A stretch of 64,000 nucleotides of DNA, taken from Chromohalobacter marismortui. Its GTDB lineage: Bacteria > Pseudomonadota > Gammaproteobacteria > Pseudomonadales > Halomonadaceae. Shown here piece by piece: positions 25,067-33,892 of the stretch. The stretch's first letter is position 1, and every line of letters starts with the position of its first letter. The stretch covers positions 124,001-188,000 of the forward strand of contig NZ_SOBR01000005.1 of NCBI RefSeq assembly GCF_004364315.1, given 5' to 3'. Under the pieces are notes generated by a model. The model worked only from the letters and a program-made list of their open reading frames with translations. It made no database searches and had not been told where the DNA came from. A program made the position numbers and the translations under genes.

Positions 25067-25759
25067 ATGAAGGAACTGGTGCACTTCGATGGCGAGGCCT
25101 TGGGCCACGCACGCCACACCGTCCTCGCCGACCTCACGCTGGGGCTTCAGGACGGCCAGCGCGTGGCATTGCTCGGGCCCAGCGGGGTGGGTAAATCGAC
25201 CCTGCTGGCCACCTTGCGCGAGCGCCTCGGGCAGCGCGCGGCCTGGTGCCCACAAGAGCACGGCCTGGTACCGCCGTTGTCGGTCTATCACAATATCTAC
25301 ATGGGCCGCCTGGAGCACCACTCCGCGCTCGCCAACCTCGTCAACTTACTGCGCCCGCGACGCGACGCCTGGCGTGACATCCAGGCACTATGCGCAGAGC
25401 TGGGCCTCTCGGGACTGCTCAAACGCCCCGTGGTACAGCTCTCCGGCGGCCAGCGCCAACGCGTGGCCATCGCCCGGGCACTCTATCAGGTGCGCGACGT
25501 ATTTCTCGGCGACGAGCTGGTTGCCAGCATCGACCCGTACCAGGCACGCCGCCTGCTTACTATGATCCAGCGTCAGCACGCGACCTGCGTGATCGCCCTG
25601 CATCAGCGCGAACTGGCGTTGACGCATTTCGATCATGTGTGGGGGTTGCGTGACGGCCAACTGATACTCGACGCGCCGGCGCACGAGTTAACCCTCGCGG
25701 ACCTCGACACGCTCTACCCCGACGCCGGTTCGACGGATACCCGACCGGAGCCGGCATGA
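25067..25759 (+). CDS. PhnC-like ABC transporter ATPase
   Basis: A 230-residue ATPase: Walker A LLGPSGVGKST (about 32-42), signature LSGGQRQRVAIARAL (about 125-139), Walker B VFLGDELVASIDP with Gly-Asp in place of the usual Ala-Asp, and switch His in IALHQRE. The ATG at 25067 is two bases past the binding-protein stop; its own stop overlaps the permease start (ATGA). Energises the fused permease that follows. Confidence 0.82.
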   Translation: MKELVHFDGEALGHARHTVLADLTLGLQDGQRVALLGPSGVGKSTLLATLRERLGQRAAWCPQEHGLVPPLSVYHNIYMGRLEHHSALANLVNLLRPRRDAWRDIQALCAELGLSGLLKRPVVQLSGGQRQRVAIARALYQVRDVFLGDELVASIDPYQARRLLTMIQRQHATCVIALHQRELALTHFDHVWGLRDGQLILDAPAHELTLADLDTLYPDAGSTDTRPEPA

Positions 25760-27282
25760 GTGACGAACGCGCACCAGGCCTGCTTGCCGGGAACTCACTC
25801 AATCTGCGCCTTGCCCGGCGCTCCCTGGGGCTGATCGCCCTCTGTCTGATGGTGCTGCCATTCGCCGATCTGGCGATCACCACCCACGACCCTTGGGCCG
25901 AGCTGGGGCGTATGCTCACCGGCTTGTTGCACCCCGACATCCTGGCGACCGAGTCGCTGCCACACGCCATCGCCCTGACCATCGGCTTCGCGCTGTGGGG
26001 GACGCTGCTCGGCATGCTGCTGGGCTTCCCCCTGGCACTGCTCTTCCACCGTTCGCGACTGGTGCGCGCCGGGTGCGCGTTCGTGCGCGCCATCCACGAG
26101 CTGTTCTGGGCTCTGTTGTTGCTGCAGGTCTTCGGGCTCTCCGCGCTCACCGCCATCGCCGCCTTGACGATTCCCTACGCCGGCATCTTCGCCAAGGTCT
26201 ACGCCGAGATTCTCGAACTCACGCCACGTGCGCCGGTCGATGCCCTTCCTGAGGGCGTGGGCCGTCTCTCGCGTTTCGTGTATGCCGAACTGCCCATGGT
26301 CTGGGCGAGGCTATCGAGCTATACCCGCTATCGCTTCGAATGCGCCATGCGCTCGAGCGTACTGCTGGGCTTCGTGGGCCTGCCGACGCTGGGTTTCCAT
26401 CTGGAAAGCGCCTTCCGCGAAGGGCGCTACGCCGAGGCCGGTGCCTTGCTATGGGTGTTCTATCTCATGATCGCGTCGCTGGCTCTATGGGGACACCGCC
26501 GCCTGCTGCCGTGGATCGCACTAGGGAGCCTGTTTCTGCTCGGGCCCTGGCCGGACATCGACGGCGCGCTGCTATGGCGGTTCGTGAGTGTCGATCTATG
26601 GCCGAAGCCCCTGCTCGAAGGGAACTGGAGCGGGCTCTGGCAATGGTTCGGCGAAATACCCGATCTGCTGCCCGCCATCGGCAATACCCTGCTGTTGGGG
26701 CTGATGGGCACCGCCGGTAGTCTGTTGGTGGCCTTGCTGCTGTGGCCATTGGCCAGCCGCCATTTCGGTAACCGCCCGACCCGCATGGCAGGCAAAGGCG
26801 TCTTGATCCTGATGCGCTCGACACCGGAATTGATGCTGGCGTTCATCTTCCTGCTGGTGCTCGGTCCCTCGATGCTACCCGCCTGGCTGGCGTTGTCGTT
26901 GCACAACGGCGCACTGATCGCCTTCCTGGTGGCACGCCATGCCGATGCCATCGTGCCGGGCAGCCACGCACTGCCGGCATCGGCCTGTTATGCCTACGAA
27001 TTGCTGCCGCGTCTCTATGGCGGCCTGCTGGCCCTGCTGTTCTACCGCGCCGAGACGATCATCCGTGAAACCGCATTGCTGGGCATGCTCGGCATCGCCA
27101 CGCTGGGCTTTCATATCGACTCCAGCTTTGCCTATCTGATGTTCGATCAGGCGTTCTTCCTGCTGCTGGTCACCGCCGGCCTGAACATCGCCGTCGACGC
27201 CCTGGCGCGCCGCTACCGACCGCGCGAAACCGCTGACACCGCAAGCGAACGCGACCACCCCGCGGGAGAAGCCACATGCTGA
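25756..27282 (+). CDS. Double-domain PhnE-like ABC permease
   Basis: A 508-residue permease made of two PhnE-like halves, each with about five or six membrane spans and its own EAA-like loop: one near [21 protein letters not shown] (about 155-175) followed by [15 protein letters not shown], the other near [17 protein letters not shown] followed by [16 protein letters not shown]. The repeated LPTLGFH / IATLGFH pattern marks the internal duplication. Single-domain PhnE proteins are about half this length. The fused form probably builds the whole channel as one chain. It starts in the ATPase stop codon and overlaps the next gene by 7 bases. Confidence 0.82.
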   Translation: MSDERAPGLLAGNSLNLRLARRSLGLIALCLMVLPFADLAITTHDPWAELGRMLTGLLHPDILATESLPHAIALTIGFALWGTLLGMLLGFPLALLFHRSRLVRAGCAFVRAIHELFWALLLLQVFGLSALTAIAALTIPYAGIFAKVYAEILELTPRAPVDALPEGVGRLSRFVYAELPMVWARLSSYTRYRFECAMRSSVLLGFVGLPTLGFHLESAFREGRYAEAGALLWVFYLMIASLALWGHRRLLPWIALGSLFLLGPWPDIDGALLWRFVSVDLWPKPLLEGNWSGLWQWFGEIPDLLPAIGNTLLLGLMGTAGSLLVALLLWPLASRHFGNRPTRMAGKGVLILMRSTPELMLAFIFLLVLGPSMLPAWLALSLHNGALIAFLVARHADAIVPGSHALPASACYAYELLPRLYGGLLALLFYRAETIIRETALLGMLGIATLGFHIDSSFAYLMFDQAFFLLLVTAGLNIAVDALARRYRPRETADTASERDHPAGEATC

Positions 27283-27596
27283 TCACGACACTGCTGTTCA
27301 TCGCCACCGCTCTGGCGGAAATCGTCGGCTGCTATCTGCCCTGGCTGTGGCTCCGCCAGCAAGGCTCGCCCTGGCTGCTGATCCCGGCGGCCGCCAGCCT
27401 GGCGCTGTTCGCATGGCTCTTGACGCTGCATCCCGCCGCCAGCGGACGTATCTATGCCGCCTACGGGGGTGTCTATGTGGTCTGCGCCCTGGGCTGGCTA
27501 TGGGCAGTCGACGGCGAACCGCTGCACCCCACCGACTGGATCGGCGCGGGCCTCGCGCTTGCCGGGATGGGCGTCATCGCCAGCGGATGGCGATAA
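27276..27596 (+). CDS. YnfA-family (UPF0060) small membrane protein
   Basis: A 106-residue protein with four predicted membrane helices, resembling Ynf[16 protein letters not shown] near the N-terminus, [15 protein letters not shown] in the middle and [17 protein letters not shown] at the end. The fold is related to small multidrug resistance transporters, but the role is uncertain. It overlaps the upstream permease gene by 7 bases, so it belongs to that operon; a link to the transporter's cargo is possible but unproven. Confidence 0.85.
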   Translation: MLITTLLFIATALAEIVGCYLPWLWLRQQGSPWLLIPAAASLALFAWLLTLHPAASGRIYAAYGGVYVVCALGWLWAVDGEPLHPTDWIGAGLALAGMGVIASGWR

Positions 27597-28022
27597 GAAA
27601 ACCTCGCAGAAGATGACGCTTTAAAGCACCTCTATACCCCTGCCCCGTCACGATCACCCAGTGCATGGCGAGTCGCTTGCGCCACCCCACGGGCATTGCC
27701 TACGCCTTTTGCCACCATGACTGACAGCCCGCTGCACAGCGCGGGCATAGACTGACACCTGACAGCCCACACCATGCGCGCTGCCTATCCGCAGCGCCAA
27801 GGGCCGTTTCCCTGCACCCGCACATGCGGGTTTGGCCTCTGGCCGGACCGCCCGCCAGGGCGGTCTTTTTTGGCGCCTCGGCAGCCCCCGTCGCCCTCGT
27901 GTCGGCACGCCGAGACAGTAGCCATCATGCCGCGACTCGGGTAGGGTAAGCGTCCGTATACGTTGTCACTCGCTCCACGGATCAAGCCAGCGGCATTCGC
28001 CGACGAAAGGGAAAACGTCTGC
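27597..28022. other. Gene-free region of 426 bases with structured RNA signals
   Basis: No convincing protein gene is present here. From about 27730 to 27871 the plus strand is rich in inverted repeats: GCCCGCTG/CAGCGCGGGC with a bulge near 27729, ACCCGCA/TGCGGGT at 27816-27831, and the terminator stem at 27846-27865 with six T residues. This could be the long 3' trailer of ynfA or a separate small RNA ending at 27871. The rest, 27872-28022, should hold the promoter of the downstream aryl polyene operon, though no clear -35/-10 pair was recognised. Confidence 0.4.
27846..27871 (+). terminator. Rho-independent terminator downstream of ynfA
   Basis: GACCGCCC (27846-27853) and GGGCGGTC (27858-27865) form a perfect 8-bp stem with a GCCA loop, followed by six T residues. 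It is 250 bases past the ynfA stop, unusually far, and directly preceded by another hairpin (27816-27831). Confidence 0.88.
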
Positions 28023-28730
28023 ATGACGACACCGGCCATGATGTACGTGCATGACTGGCGCGCCTGGCAGCCCGGCCGCCGCGGTACGTCGCAGCCTCGC
28101 ATCAGCATCGCGGAGAAACCCGCTGGCGGCCATGTGCCGGCCATGTTGCGTCGTCGCTTGACCGGCATCGGGCGCGCCCTCTGTGACATGCTGGCCGAGC
28201 TCGATGTCGATGCCGACTGCCCCCTGCTGTATGCCTCACGCCACGGCGATGGCGAACGCACCCTGGAAATGCTCAACGCGCTGGCCGAGGAAGCACCATT
28301 GTCGCCGGCACGCTTCGGACTCTCGGTGCATAACGCCATTCCCGGCGTCTATTCGATCGGACGCGGCAACCGTCGCACCCAGCAGGCGATCGCCGCTTCG
28401 GGCGACGAGTTCGCCGCACTGCTCGCCGACGCCCGAGGTTATCTGGCGCAGGGCGAGCCGGCCGTGATCGTCGCCTTCGCCGATCAAGCGATTCCCGAGC
28501 GGTTTGCGGCGCACTTCACGCCCCCGGTTGAAAGCGCCGCCGTTGCGCTGCGCTTGTCATTGACGCCTGCACAAGGCGCCTGGGCGCTCACGCCACGCCC
28601 GCTGGCGCGCGACGCTCCCCGCGAGGAGAGCCCACAGCCCAGCGATCTCATCGACTGGCTATGCGGCACACGCGATGAACTCCATTGCCAACGACCACAC
28701 CAGGCATGGTCGTTGGTTCGCGCCGAATAG
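28023..28730 (+). CDS. Beta-ketoacyl synthase chain-length factor (ApeC-like)
   Basis: A 235-residue protein of the short ketosynthase-like group found in aryl polyene clusters, where ApeC pairs with the ketosynthase ApeO as a KS:CLF heterodimer. Visible features are PLLYASRHGDGERTLEMLNALA (about 63-84), FGLSVHNAIPGVYSIGRGNRR (about 99-119) and no active-site cysteine in a TACSS-like context. The ATG at 28023 has AAAGGGAA upstream; the ATG pair near 28038 is possible. It opens the pigment gene set; 154 bases separate it from the carrier protein. Confidence 0.82.
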   Translation: MTTPAMMYVHDWRAWQPGRRGTSQPRISIAEKPAGGHVPAMLRRRLTGIGRALCDMLAELDVDADCPLLYASRHGDGERTLEMLNALAEEAPLSPARFGLSVHNAIPGVYSIGRGNRRTQQAIAASGDEFAALLADARGYLAQGEPAVIVAFADQAIPERFAAHFTPPVESAAVALRLSLTPAQGAWALTPRPLARDAPREESPQPSDLIDWLCGTRDELHCQRPHQAWSLVRAE

Positions 28731-28884
28731 CGCATGGACGAGATCGCCCCATGTGCCCATCGACGCCCTGCCCTATACCCACTTACACCTTGTATCATGG
28801 GTCAATCGGTAGAATGTCCGCCCTCGGCAACGTGTACGCACACGACATACGCCTTATGCTGCCTCGACGAGAATGGAGTCGCCC

Positions 28885-29148
28885 ATGACGAGCGAATTGG
28901 AACAAGAGCTCAAGCACCTCATCATCGATACCCTCGAGCTCGAGGACGTCACACCGGAAGATATCGATCCCGACGAGCCGCTGTTCGTCGACGGCCTCGG
29001 CCTGGACTCCATCGACGCCCTGGAACTGGGGCTCGCCTTGCAAAAGCGCTACGGCATCAAGCTGGACGCCGATAGCGACGAAACACGCCACCACTTCCGC
29101 AACCTGCGCACGCTAGCCGCACTGGTCGAGGCGCGTCGTACCGCGTAG
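28885..29148 (+). CDS. Acyl carrier protein of the aryl polyene cluster
   Basis: An 87-residue acidic acyl carrier protein. The phosphopantetheine serine is Ser42 in GLGLDSIDALELG. The ATG at 28885 follows GGAG at proper spacing; an ATG at 28873 is less likely. Described aryl polyene loci usually encode two carrier proteins in tandem (ApeE and ApeF); only this one is found here. It carries the growing polyene chain between ketosynthase, reductase and dehydratases. Confidence 0.9.
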   Translation: MTSELEQELKHLIIDTLELEDVTPEDIDPDEPLFVDGLGLDSIDALELGLALQKRYGIKLDADSDETRHHFRNLRTLAALVEARRTA

Positions 29149-29156
29149 TGCCCAGC

Positions 29157-29732
29157 ATGAGTTCCCGTATCGTGTCGTCGACCGCCCCCCGCTCGACCCT
29201 GTTCAGTCTGCTACTAGGCCTCCTGGCATTGGGATGGCCGCTGGCCGTGCACGCCTTGCTGCCACGTCTGGGGGCCTGGCCACTGCTGATGGCCCTTGTG
29301 GCACTGGCCTGGTGGCGGTTGCCGGCCGAACGCCGAGTCTGGGGATGGGGGCTGCTGATTGCGGGCGTGGCCGTGCTCGCTGCCGGCCACGCCGAACTCG
29401 GCGTGCGCGCCTGGCCAGTACTCCTCAATGCCGCCATGCTGACCGCCTTCGCGTACAGCCTGGCACGCCCGCCCAGCGCAATAGAGCGCCTGGCACGCCG
29501 CCGCGAACCCGGCCTCGGGCCACGCGGCGTTCGCTACACGCGTCGTGTCACACAGGCCTGGTGCGTTTTTTTCGCCCTCAATGGCAGCATCGCGCTGTGG
29601 ACTGCCCTCTACGCTGACCTGGCCACATGGACGCTTTACAACGGGGGCATCGTCTACGCCCTGCTGGCAATGATGTTGGGCGGCGAATGGGGGATCCGCC
29701 GCCAGGTGAGGAAAACGCCCGATGACGAATGA
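29157..29732 (+). CDS. Membrane protein of the aryl polyene cluster (ApeG/COG4648-like)
   Basis: A 191-residue protein with five or six predicted membrane helices and the conserved block RRREPGLGPRGVRYTRRVTQAWCVFF (about 107-132), then ALNGSIALWTALY and a C-terminal YNGGIVYALLAMMLGGEW. COG4648 members occur in aryl polyene clusters; their role is unknown. The ATG at 29157 is used; a GTG at 29148 overlapping the carrier-protein stop is an alternative. Its end overlaps the next gene by 11 bases. Confidence 0.75.
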   Translation: MSSRIVSSTAPRSTLFSLLLGLLALGWPLAVHALLPRLGAWPLLMALVALAWWRLPAERRVWGWGLLIAGVAVLAAGHAELGVRAWPVLLNAAMLTAFAYSLARPPSAIERLARRREPGLGPRGVRYTRRVTQAWCVFFALNGSIALWTALYADLATWTLYNGGIVYALLAMMLGGEWGIRRQVRKTPDDE

Positions 29733-31524
29733 CATGGCACACGGCCCGCTACTGGCCGCACCGTGGCGCGAACACGCCCCTGCCCGCGCCGTGGCGTGGC
29801 AAACCGATGCGCATGCCGAGCCATCCTGGCAAACGCTGAAGGCCTTCCAGGCCGACATCGGCGCTTGGCAGGCGACGCTGGACATGCATGCCGAGTCCCC
29901 GTGTCGGTGGATGCTGAGCACCCATGACCCTTACCGGTTCGGCTGTGCATTGATCGCCGCCTGGGAACGCGGCGATCATGTCATTCTCCCCGCCGACACA
30001 CGGCCCGCGACGCTCGAGGCCCTCGATAACCTAGGCGCCACGCGTCTGGGCGACCTCCCCGGTGGCCTGATGGCAAGCGCCACGCCGCGTGCCCCTCGCT
30101 GGGGGCAGTTAGCGCCACGGCGCGTCGCCGTGTCTCTTTACACCTCGGGTTCCACGGGCGAGCCACAGCGTCTCGACAAGAGCTTCGCCCAGCTCGACGC
30201 AGAGCTGGGCATGCATGCCGCGCTATGGCCGCTCGACGCACGCCTGACCCTGAGCCAGGTCAGTCACCAACATATTTACGGCTTGTTGTTCAGCGTACTG
30301 CGTCCTTTATGCGAGCGCAGCCCGTTCGCCACCGACGTATGCCGCTACCCAGAGACCTTGCTTCTATGGTTGGCGCGCTGGCATTCGCAAACCCGACGCG
30401 AGGCGGTACTGATCAGCGCTCCGCCGACGCTCGAGCGGCTTCCAGAAACACTCGATTGGTCAACCGTCGAGGGTGTCCTGGCACGCATTCATTCCTCCGG
30501 CGCCCCTCTACCGCGCGCTGCCGCCGCGCATGCCCAGCGCCTGCTCGGCGCCGAGGTTCGCGAAGTCTACGGCAGCTCCGAAACCGGCGGCATCGCATGG
30601 CGCGTGCAATCACGGGATACCGGCTGGACCGCATTTCCCGGCGTCGAGGTGCGCAACGACGACGCGCATCGACTGTGGTTACGCACCCCCTGGTTGAGCA
30701 CACCCGACACCTGGACGCCGCAGGCCGATCACGTGACCGTCGAGGGCGAGCGCTTTCGCTTGCTTGGGCGCAGCGACCGCATCGCCAAGGTCGGCGGCAA
30801 GCGTGTCTCGCTCACCGCCTTGGAGCGTGCCCTCGGCGAGTTGCCGGGTGTGCGCCAGGCCCATTGCACGCCCCTGCCGAAGCGTGATGGCCGTCTCGGC
30901 GTCATCGTCGAGCTCGCTCCCGAGGCCGTGCCGCACGATCATGACACTCGACGCCGGCTGACTCAGTCGTTGCGCGCGGCCCTGGCGCCGCGCTTCGAGA
31001 ACGCCGTGCTGCCACGCTACTGGCGATTCGTCGAGGCCTGGCCCCGCGACGCCCAGGGCAAGCTCGGTGCGACATGCCTGTCGCGCCTGTTCGCGGACCT
31101 CGACGATCCCCGTACCCCCCGTTGGCTGGGTGAAACGCTGAACGGCCCGCATAGCGCACGCCTGACCCTTGAAGTCCCCGAGCGGCTTGCCTACGTCGAA
31201 GGCCATTTCGCCGCGCAGCCAGTGGTACCGGGCGTGGTCATGGTGCGCTGGGCGCTGCACGCCGCACGCGATAGCCTTGGCCTGCACGGCGTGTGCCGGG
31301 ACATGACACGCATCAAATTTCCCTTGCTGCTGCTTCCGGGCGAACGCGTCACGCTGACGCTCAACGCCACGCATGAAACGGCACGGAACCATGTCGAGCA
31401 CCATGTCCAGAACGATGCGCATGGCAGCGGCATGATGATCGAGTTGCGCTTCACATTCGCCAGCCAGCGCGGCACCCACGGCACCGGTACGCTAACCCTG
31501 ACGGAGGGCGCCCACCATGCGTGA
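29722..31524 (+). CDS. Fused AMP-ligase and hotdog dehydratase (ApeH-ApeI fusion)
   Basis: A 600-residue two-domain protein. Residues about 1-460 form an adenylate-forming domain with the P-loop YTSGSTGEPQ (about 137-146), YGSSETGG (about 284-291) and the C-terminal lysine motif DAQGKLG (about 443-449). Residues about 475-600 form a FabA/FabZ-like hotdog domain with VEGHFAAQPVVPGVVMV (about 492-508), including the active-site His. In described loci these are separate proteins: ApeH activates the aryl starter (a hydroxybenzoyl unit) onto carrier protein and ApeI dehydrates. Here they are one chain. Overlaps both neighbouring genes. Confidence 0.85.
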   Translation: MTNDMAHGPLLAAPWREHAPARAVAWQTDAHAEPSWQTLKAFQADIGAWQATLDMHAESPCRWMLSTHDPYRFGCALIAAWERGDHVILPADTRPATLEALDNLGATRLGDLPGGLMASATPRAPRWGQLAPRRVAVSLYTSGSTGEPQRLDKSFAQLDAELGMHAALWPLDARLTLSQVSHQHIYGLLFSVLRPLCERSPFATDVCRYPETLLLWLARWHSQTRREAVLISAPPTLERLPETLDWSTVEGVLARIHSSGAPLPRAAAAHAQRLLGAEVREVYGSSETGGIAWRVQSRDTGWTAFPGVEVRNDDAHRLWLRTPWLSTPDTWTPQADHVTVEGERFRLLGRSDRIAKVGGKRVSLTALERALGELPGVRQAHCTPLPKRDGRLGVIVELAPEAVPHDHDTRRRLTQSLRAALAPRFENAVLPRYWRFVEAWPRDAQGKLGATCLSRLFADLDDPRTPRWLGETLNGPHSARLTLEVPERLAYVEGHFAAQPVVPGVVMVRWALHAARDSLGLHGVCRDMTRIKFPLLLLPGERVTLTLNATHETARNHVEHHVQNDAHGSGMMIELRFTFASQRGTHGTGTLTLTEGAHHA

Positions 31525-32275
31525 TGAGGCCCGCCCCTGTGTCATCGTGCCGGTCTACAACCACGCCGATGCGGTGGGCCGCACCTGTCAGGCCCTGCGC
31601 CGGCTGGGCGTCCCATTGCTGTTGATCGATGACGGCTGCGAGCCCGCCTGTGTCACCGTGCTCCGGCGACTCGCCGACGCGCCCGACACACACTTGCTCA
31701 CGCTGGCATGCAATCAGGGCAAGGGCGCGGCCGTCAGGGCCGGCTTGCGCGAGGCACAACGGCTGGGTTTCACGCACGCACTACAAGTCGATGCCGACGG
31801 CCAGCACGATGCCGATGACCTGCCGCCGTTTCTCGCCGACCTGCATGCCGACGACATGACGCTGCGCATTGGCTACCCACGTTTCGATGCCAGCGTACCG
31901 CGCCACCGTTTCTATGCGCGTTATCTGACCCACTCGCTGGTGTGGTTGAACACCTTGTCCTTCGCGCTGCGCGACACCATGTGCGGCGTCAAATTATATC
32001 CGGTGGCGGCGGTCAACCATCTGGTCGCGCGACATCCTTGCGGGAACCGCATGCAGTTCGACACCGAGCTGCCCGTACGCTGGGCATGGGAGGGGCACCG
32101 GGTCGAGAATCTGCCGGTACGGGTGGTTTACCCGCTGGATGGTATCTCGCATTTCGCCATGTGGCGCGACAACCGCCAACTCACGGCCATGCATTTGCGC
32201 CTGTTCGCCGGCATGTTATGGCGGCTGCCACGCCTGCTGCGTCGCAACGCACGAATGACGAGGAGCAACGAATGA
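31517..32275 (+). CDS. Family 2 glycosyltransferase of the aryl polyene cluster
   Basis: A 252-residue GT-A fold glycosyltransferase: CVIVPVYNHADAVG at the N-terminus, LLIDDGCEP (about 35-43), the metal-binding QVDADGQHD (about 92-100) and a C-terminal membrane-proximal basic region. It probably attaches a sugar or polar head to the polyene acid before or during transfer to lipid. In E. coli ApeJ this domain is fused to the acyltransferase; here they are separate genes coupled by an ATGA overlap. Confidence 0.85.
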   Translation: MRDEARPCVIVPVYNHADAVGRTCQALRRLGVPLLLIDDGCEPACVTVLRRLADAPDTHLLTLACNQGKGAAVRAGLREAQRLGFTHALQVDADGQHDADDLPPFLADLHADDMTLRIGYPRFDASVPRHRFYARYLTHSLVWLNTLSFALRDTMCGVKLYPVAAVNHLVARHPCGNRMQFDTELPVRWAWEGHRVENLPVRVVYPLDGISHFAMWRDNRQLTAMHLRLFAGMLWRLPRLLRRNARMTRSNE

Positions 32276-33246
32276 CCCCCGGCGACAATGATACGCAGCG
32301 CGAGACACACCATTGGTCGCGCGTCCAGGAGTCCGGGACCCTAGCCGGCATGCGGCTGATGATCTGGATTCGCCGCCACTTGGGCCGCTGGCCGTTTCGG
32401 CTCATGCTGGTACCGGTCATCCTTTATTACTATGCGGTGCGCCACATTCCCCGTCAGGCCTCTCAGGACTATCTCAAGCGCATCTGGCCGTTGCATGCCG
32501 GGCATGCACCGCGTTGCGTGCACTGGTTGAGCCTGCGCCATTTTCTGGTCTTCGGGGGCATGCTGATGGACAAGATCGATGCCTGGAGCGGGCGTACCCT
32601 GGAAGCACGGGTCGACGGCGAGGACCGCGCCCGCCTTGACGCCGCCATCCGCAGCGGGCGCGGCGGTCTGGTGCTGGTCTCTCACGTCGGCAATCTGGAA
32701 ATCTGCAGTGCCATGCAAGAACGCCGCGACGACTTCCACGTGGTGCAGATCATGCACACCCGCAACGCCAGCAAGTTCAACGAGCTGCTGGCCCGCAGCA
32801 ACCTGCGACGCGCGCCGGAGATCATTGAGGTCAGCGAGATCACCCCGGCAACCGCAATGTTGCTCGCCGAGCGCATTCAGCAAGGACGTTTCGTGATGAT
32901 CGCCGCCGACCGCGTGCCGATTCACGACGCTGGCCGTACCCAGACGCTCGACTTCCTGGGCGCCCCCGCCGCCTTCCCCGAAGGCCCGTTCCACCTGGCC
33001 ACCCTGCTGCGCTGTCCGCTGTACACGGTGGCCTGCCTACGCGATGCCGAGGGCTACCGGGTGGAATTCAATGACTTCGATGACACCACCCACGTCAGGC
33101 GGGTCGAGCGCGACGCCTGGCGTGAACAAGCCATGCGCCGTTACGTACAATGGTTGACCGACCAATGCCGGCGCCAGCCTTTGCAATGGTTCAATTTCTT
33201 CCCTTTCTGGGCTTCTTCGACAACGCATGCACGCCGCGACGACTGA
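32272..33246 (+). CDS. LpxL-type lipid acyltransferase of the aryl polyene cluster
   Basis: A 324-residue member of the lauroyl/myristoyl acyltransferase family. The catalytic HX4E motif is SHVGNLE (about residues 135-141), and the later block FVMIAADRVPIHD and FPEGPFHLATLL match the family. A hydrophobic anchor near residues 36-50 suggests the inner membrane. Proposed role: joining the polyene carboxylate to a lipid-linked acceptor. The ATG at 32272 overlaps the glycosyltransferase stop and has GAGGAG upstream; open sequence further upstream is shadow. Confidence 0.85.
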   Translation: MTPGDNDTQRETHHWSRVQESGTLAGMRLMIWIRRHLGRWPFRLMLVPVILYYYAVRHIPRQASQDYLKRIWPLHAGHAPRCVHWLSLRHFLVFGGMLMDKIDAWSGRTLEARVDGEDRARLDAAIRSGRGGLVLVSHVGNLEICSAMQERRDDFHVVQIMHTRNASKFNELLARSNLRRAPEIIEVSEITPATAMLLAERIQQGRFVMIAADRVPIHDAGRTQTLDFLGAPAAFPEGPFHLATLLRCPLYTVACLRDAEGYRVEFNDFDDTTHVRRVERDAWREQAMRRYVQWLTDQCRRQPLQWFNFFPFWASSTTHARRDD

Positions 33247-33278
33247 GTCTCGCCATCATGTTCGACACGGGAGAACAC

Positions 33279-33872
33279 ATGATCCGTCACTTGATTGCCT
33301 ACGCCTGCCTGGGTCTCGTCGGCCTGCCGCTCGTCGTGCACGCCTTCGATCGCCAGGCGCTCCAGGACCGTATCGAGCAGGTGCCGGCGCTGGAAGGCCA
33401 TTTCACGCAGACCCGCTGGCTCTCCGATGTCGACACCACCCTCGAAAGCCAAGGCCATTTTGCCTATGTGCGCGATGAGAAGGTCGTCTGGCAATTGACA
33501 ATGCCCGTGGAAGATACGCTGGTACTCACGCCGGATGCCCACGAAAGCGCGCCCTCGAATAGCGCTCGACAGGGCGGTCGCGAGCAGATCGCCGCGTTAT
33601 TGCTGCAACTGCTCGGTGGAGACTGGTCGGCACTCGAATCGCGCTTCAAGCAGCACCTGCAAGGGAGTGCCGACGACTGGCGGATGCGACTCACGCCTCG
33701 CGACCCGGCGCTCGCCGAACGCATCGCCGAGATTCGTCTGTCCGGCGGCCGCTACATCGACCACATGGAAATGGACACTACCGGCGGCGATCGCTTGCGC
33801 ATCGACTTCCGCGATCAGAAGCCCCTGACGCCCAAGGCAATCGACGCCCTCCCCGACGCCACTCCCCGTTGA
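33279..33872 (+). CDS. LolA-like outer-membrane carrier protein (ApeL-like)
   Basis: A 197-residue secreted protein with a signal peptide (residues 1-22, ending VVHA). The mature part has the LolA-like pattern LEGHFTQTRWLSDVDTTLESQGHFAYVRDEKVVWQL (described from about residue 37 to 72). Such proteins in aryl polyene clusters are thought to ferry the lipid pigment across the periplasm. The ATG at 33279 follows GGGAGAACAC. It precedes the exporter gene by 20 bases. Confidence 0.85.
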   Translation: MIRHLIAYACLGLVGLPLVVHAFDRQALQDRIEQVPALEGHFTQTRWLSDVDTTLESQGHFAYVRDEKVVWQLTMPVEDTLVLTPDAHESAPSNSARQGGREQIAALLLQLLGGDWSALESRFKQHLQGSADDWRMRLTPRDPALAERIAEIRLSGGRYIDHMEMDTTGGDRLRIDFRDQKPLTPKAIDALPDATPR

Positions 33873-33892
33873 CCGGATCGGGAGAACCGCCC

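Noticed and set aside
28731-28884. Promoter for the acyl carrier protein gene (TAGAAT near 28810)
   Set aside because: No -35 hexamer at acceptable spacing: TTGTAT is 14 bases away and TTACAC 21, so no promoter is claimed.
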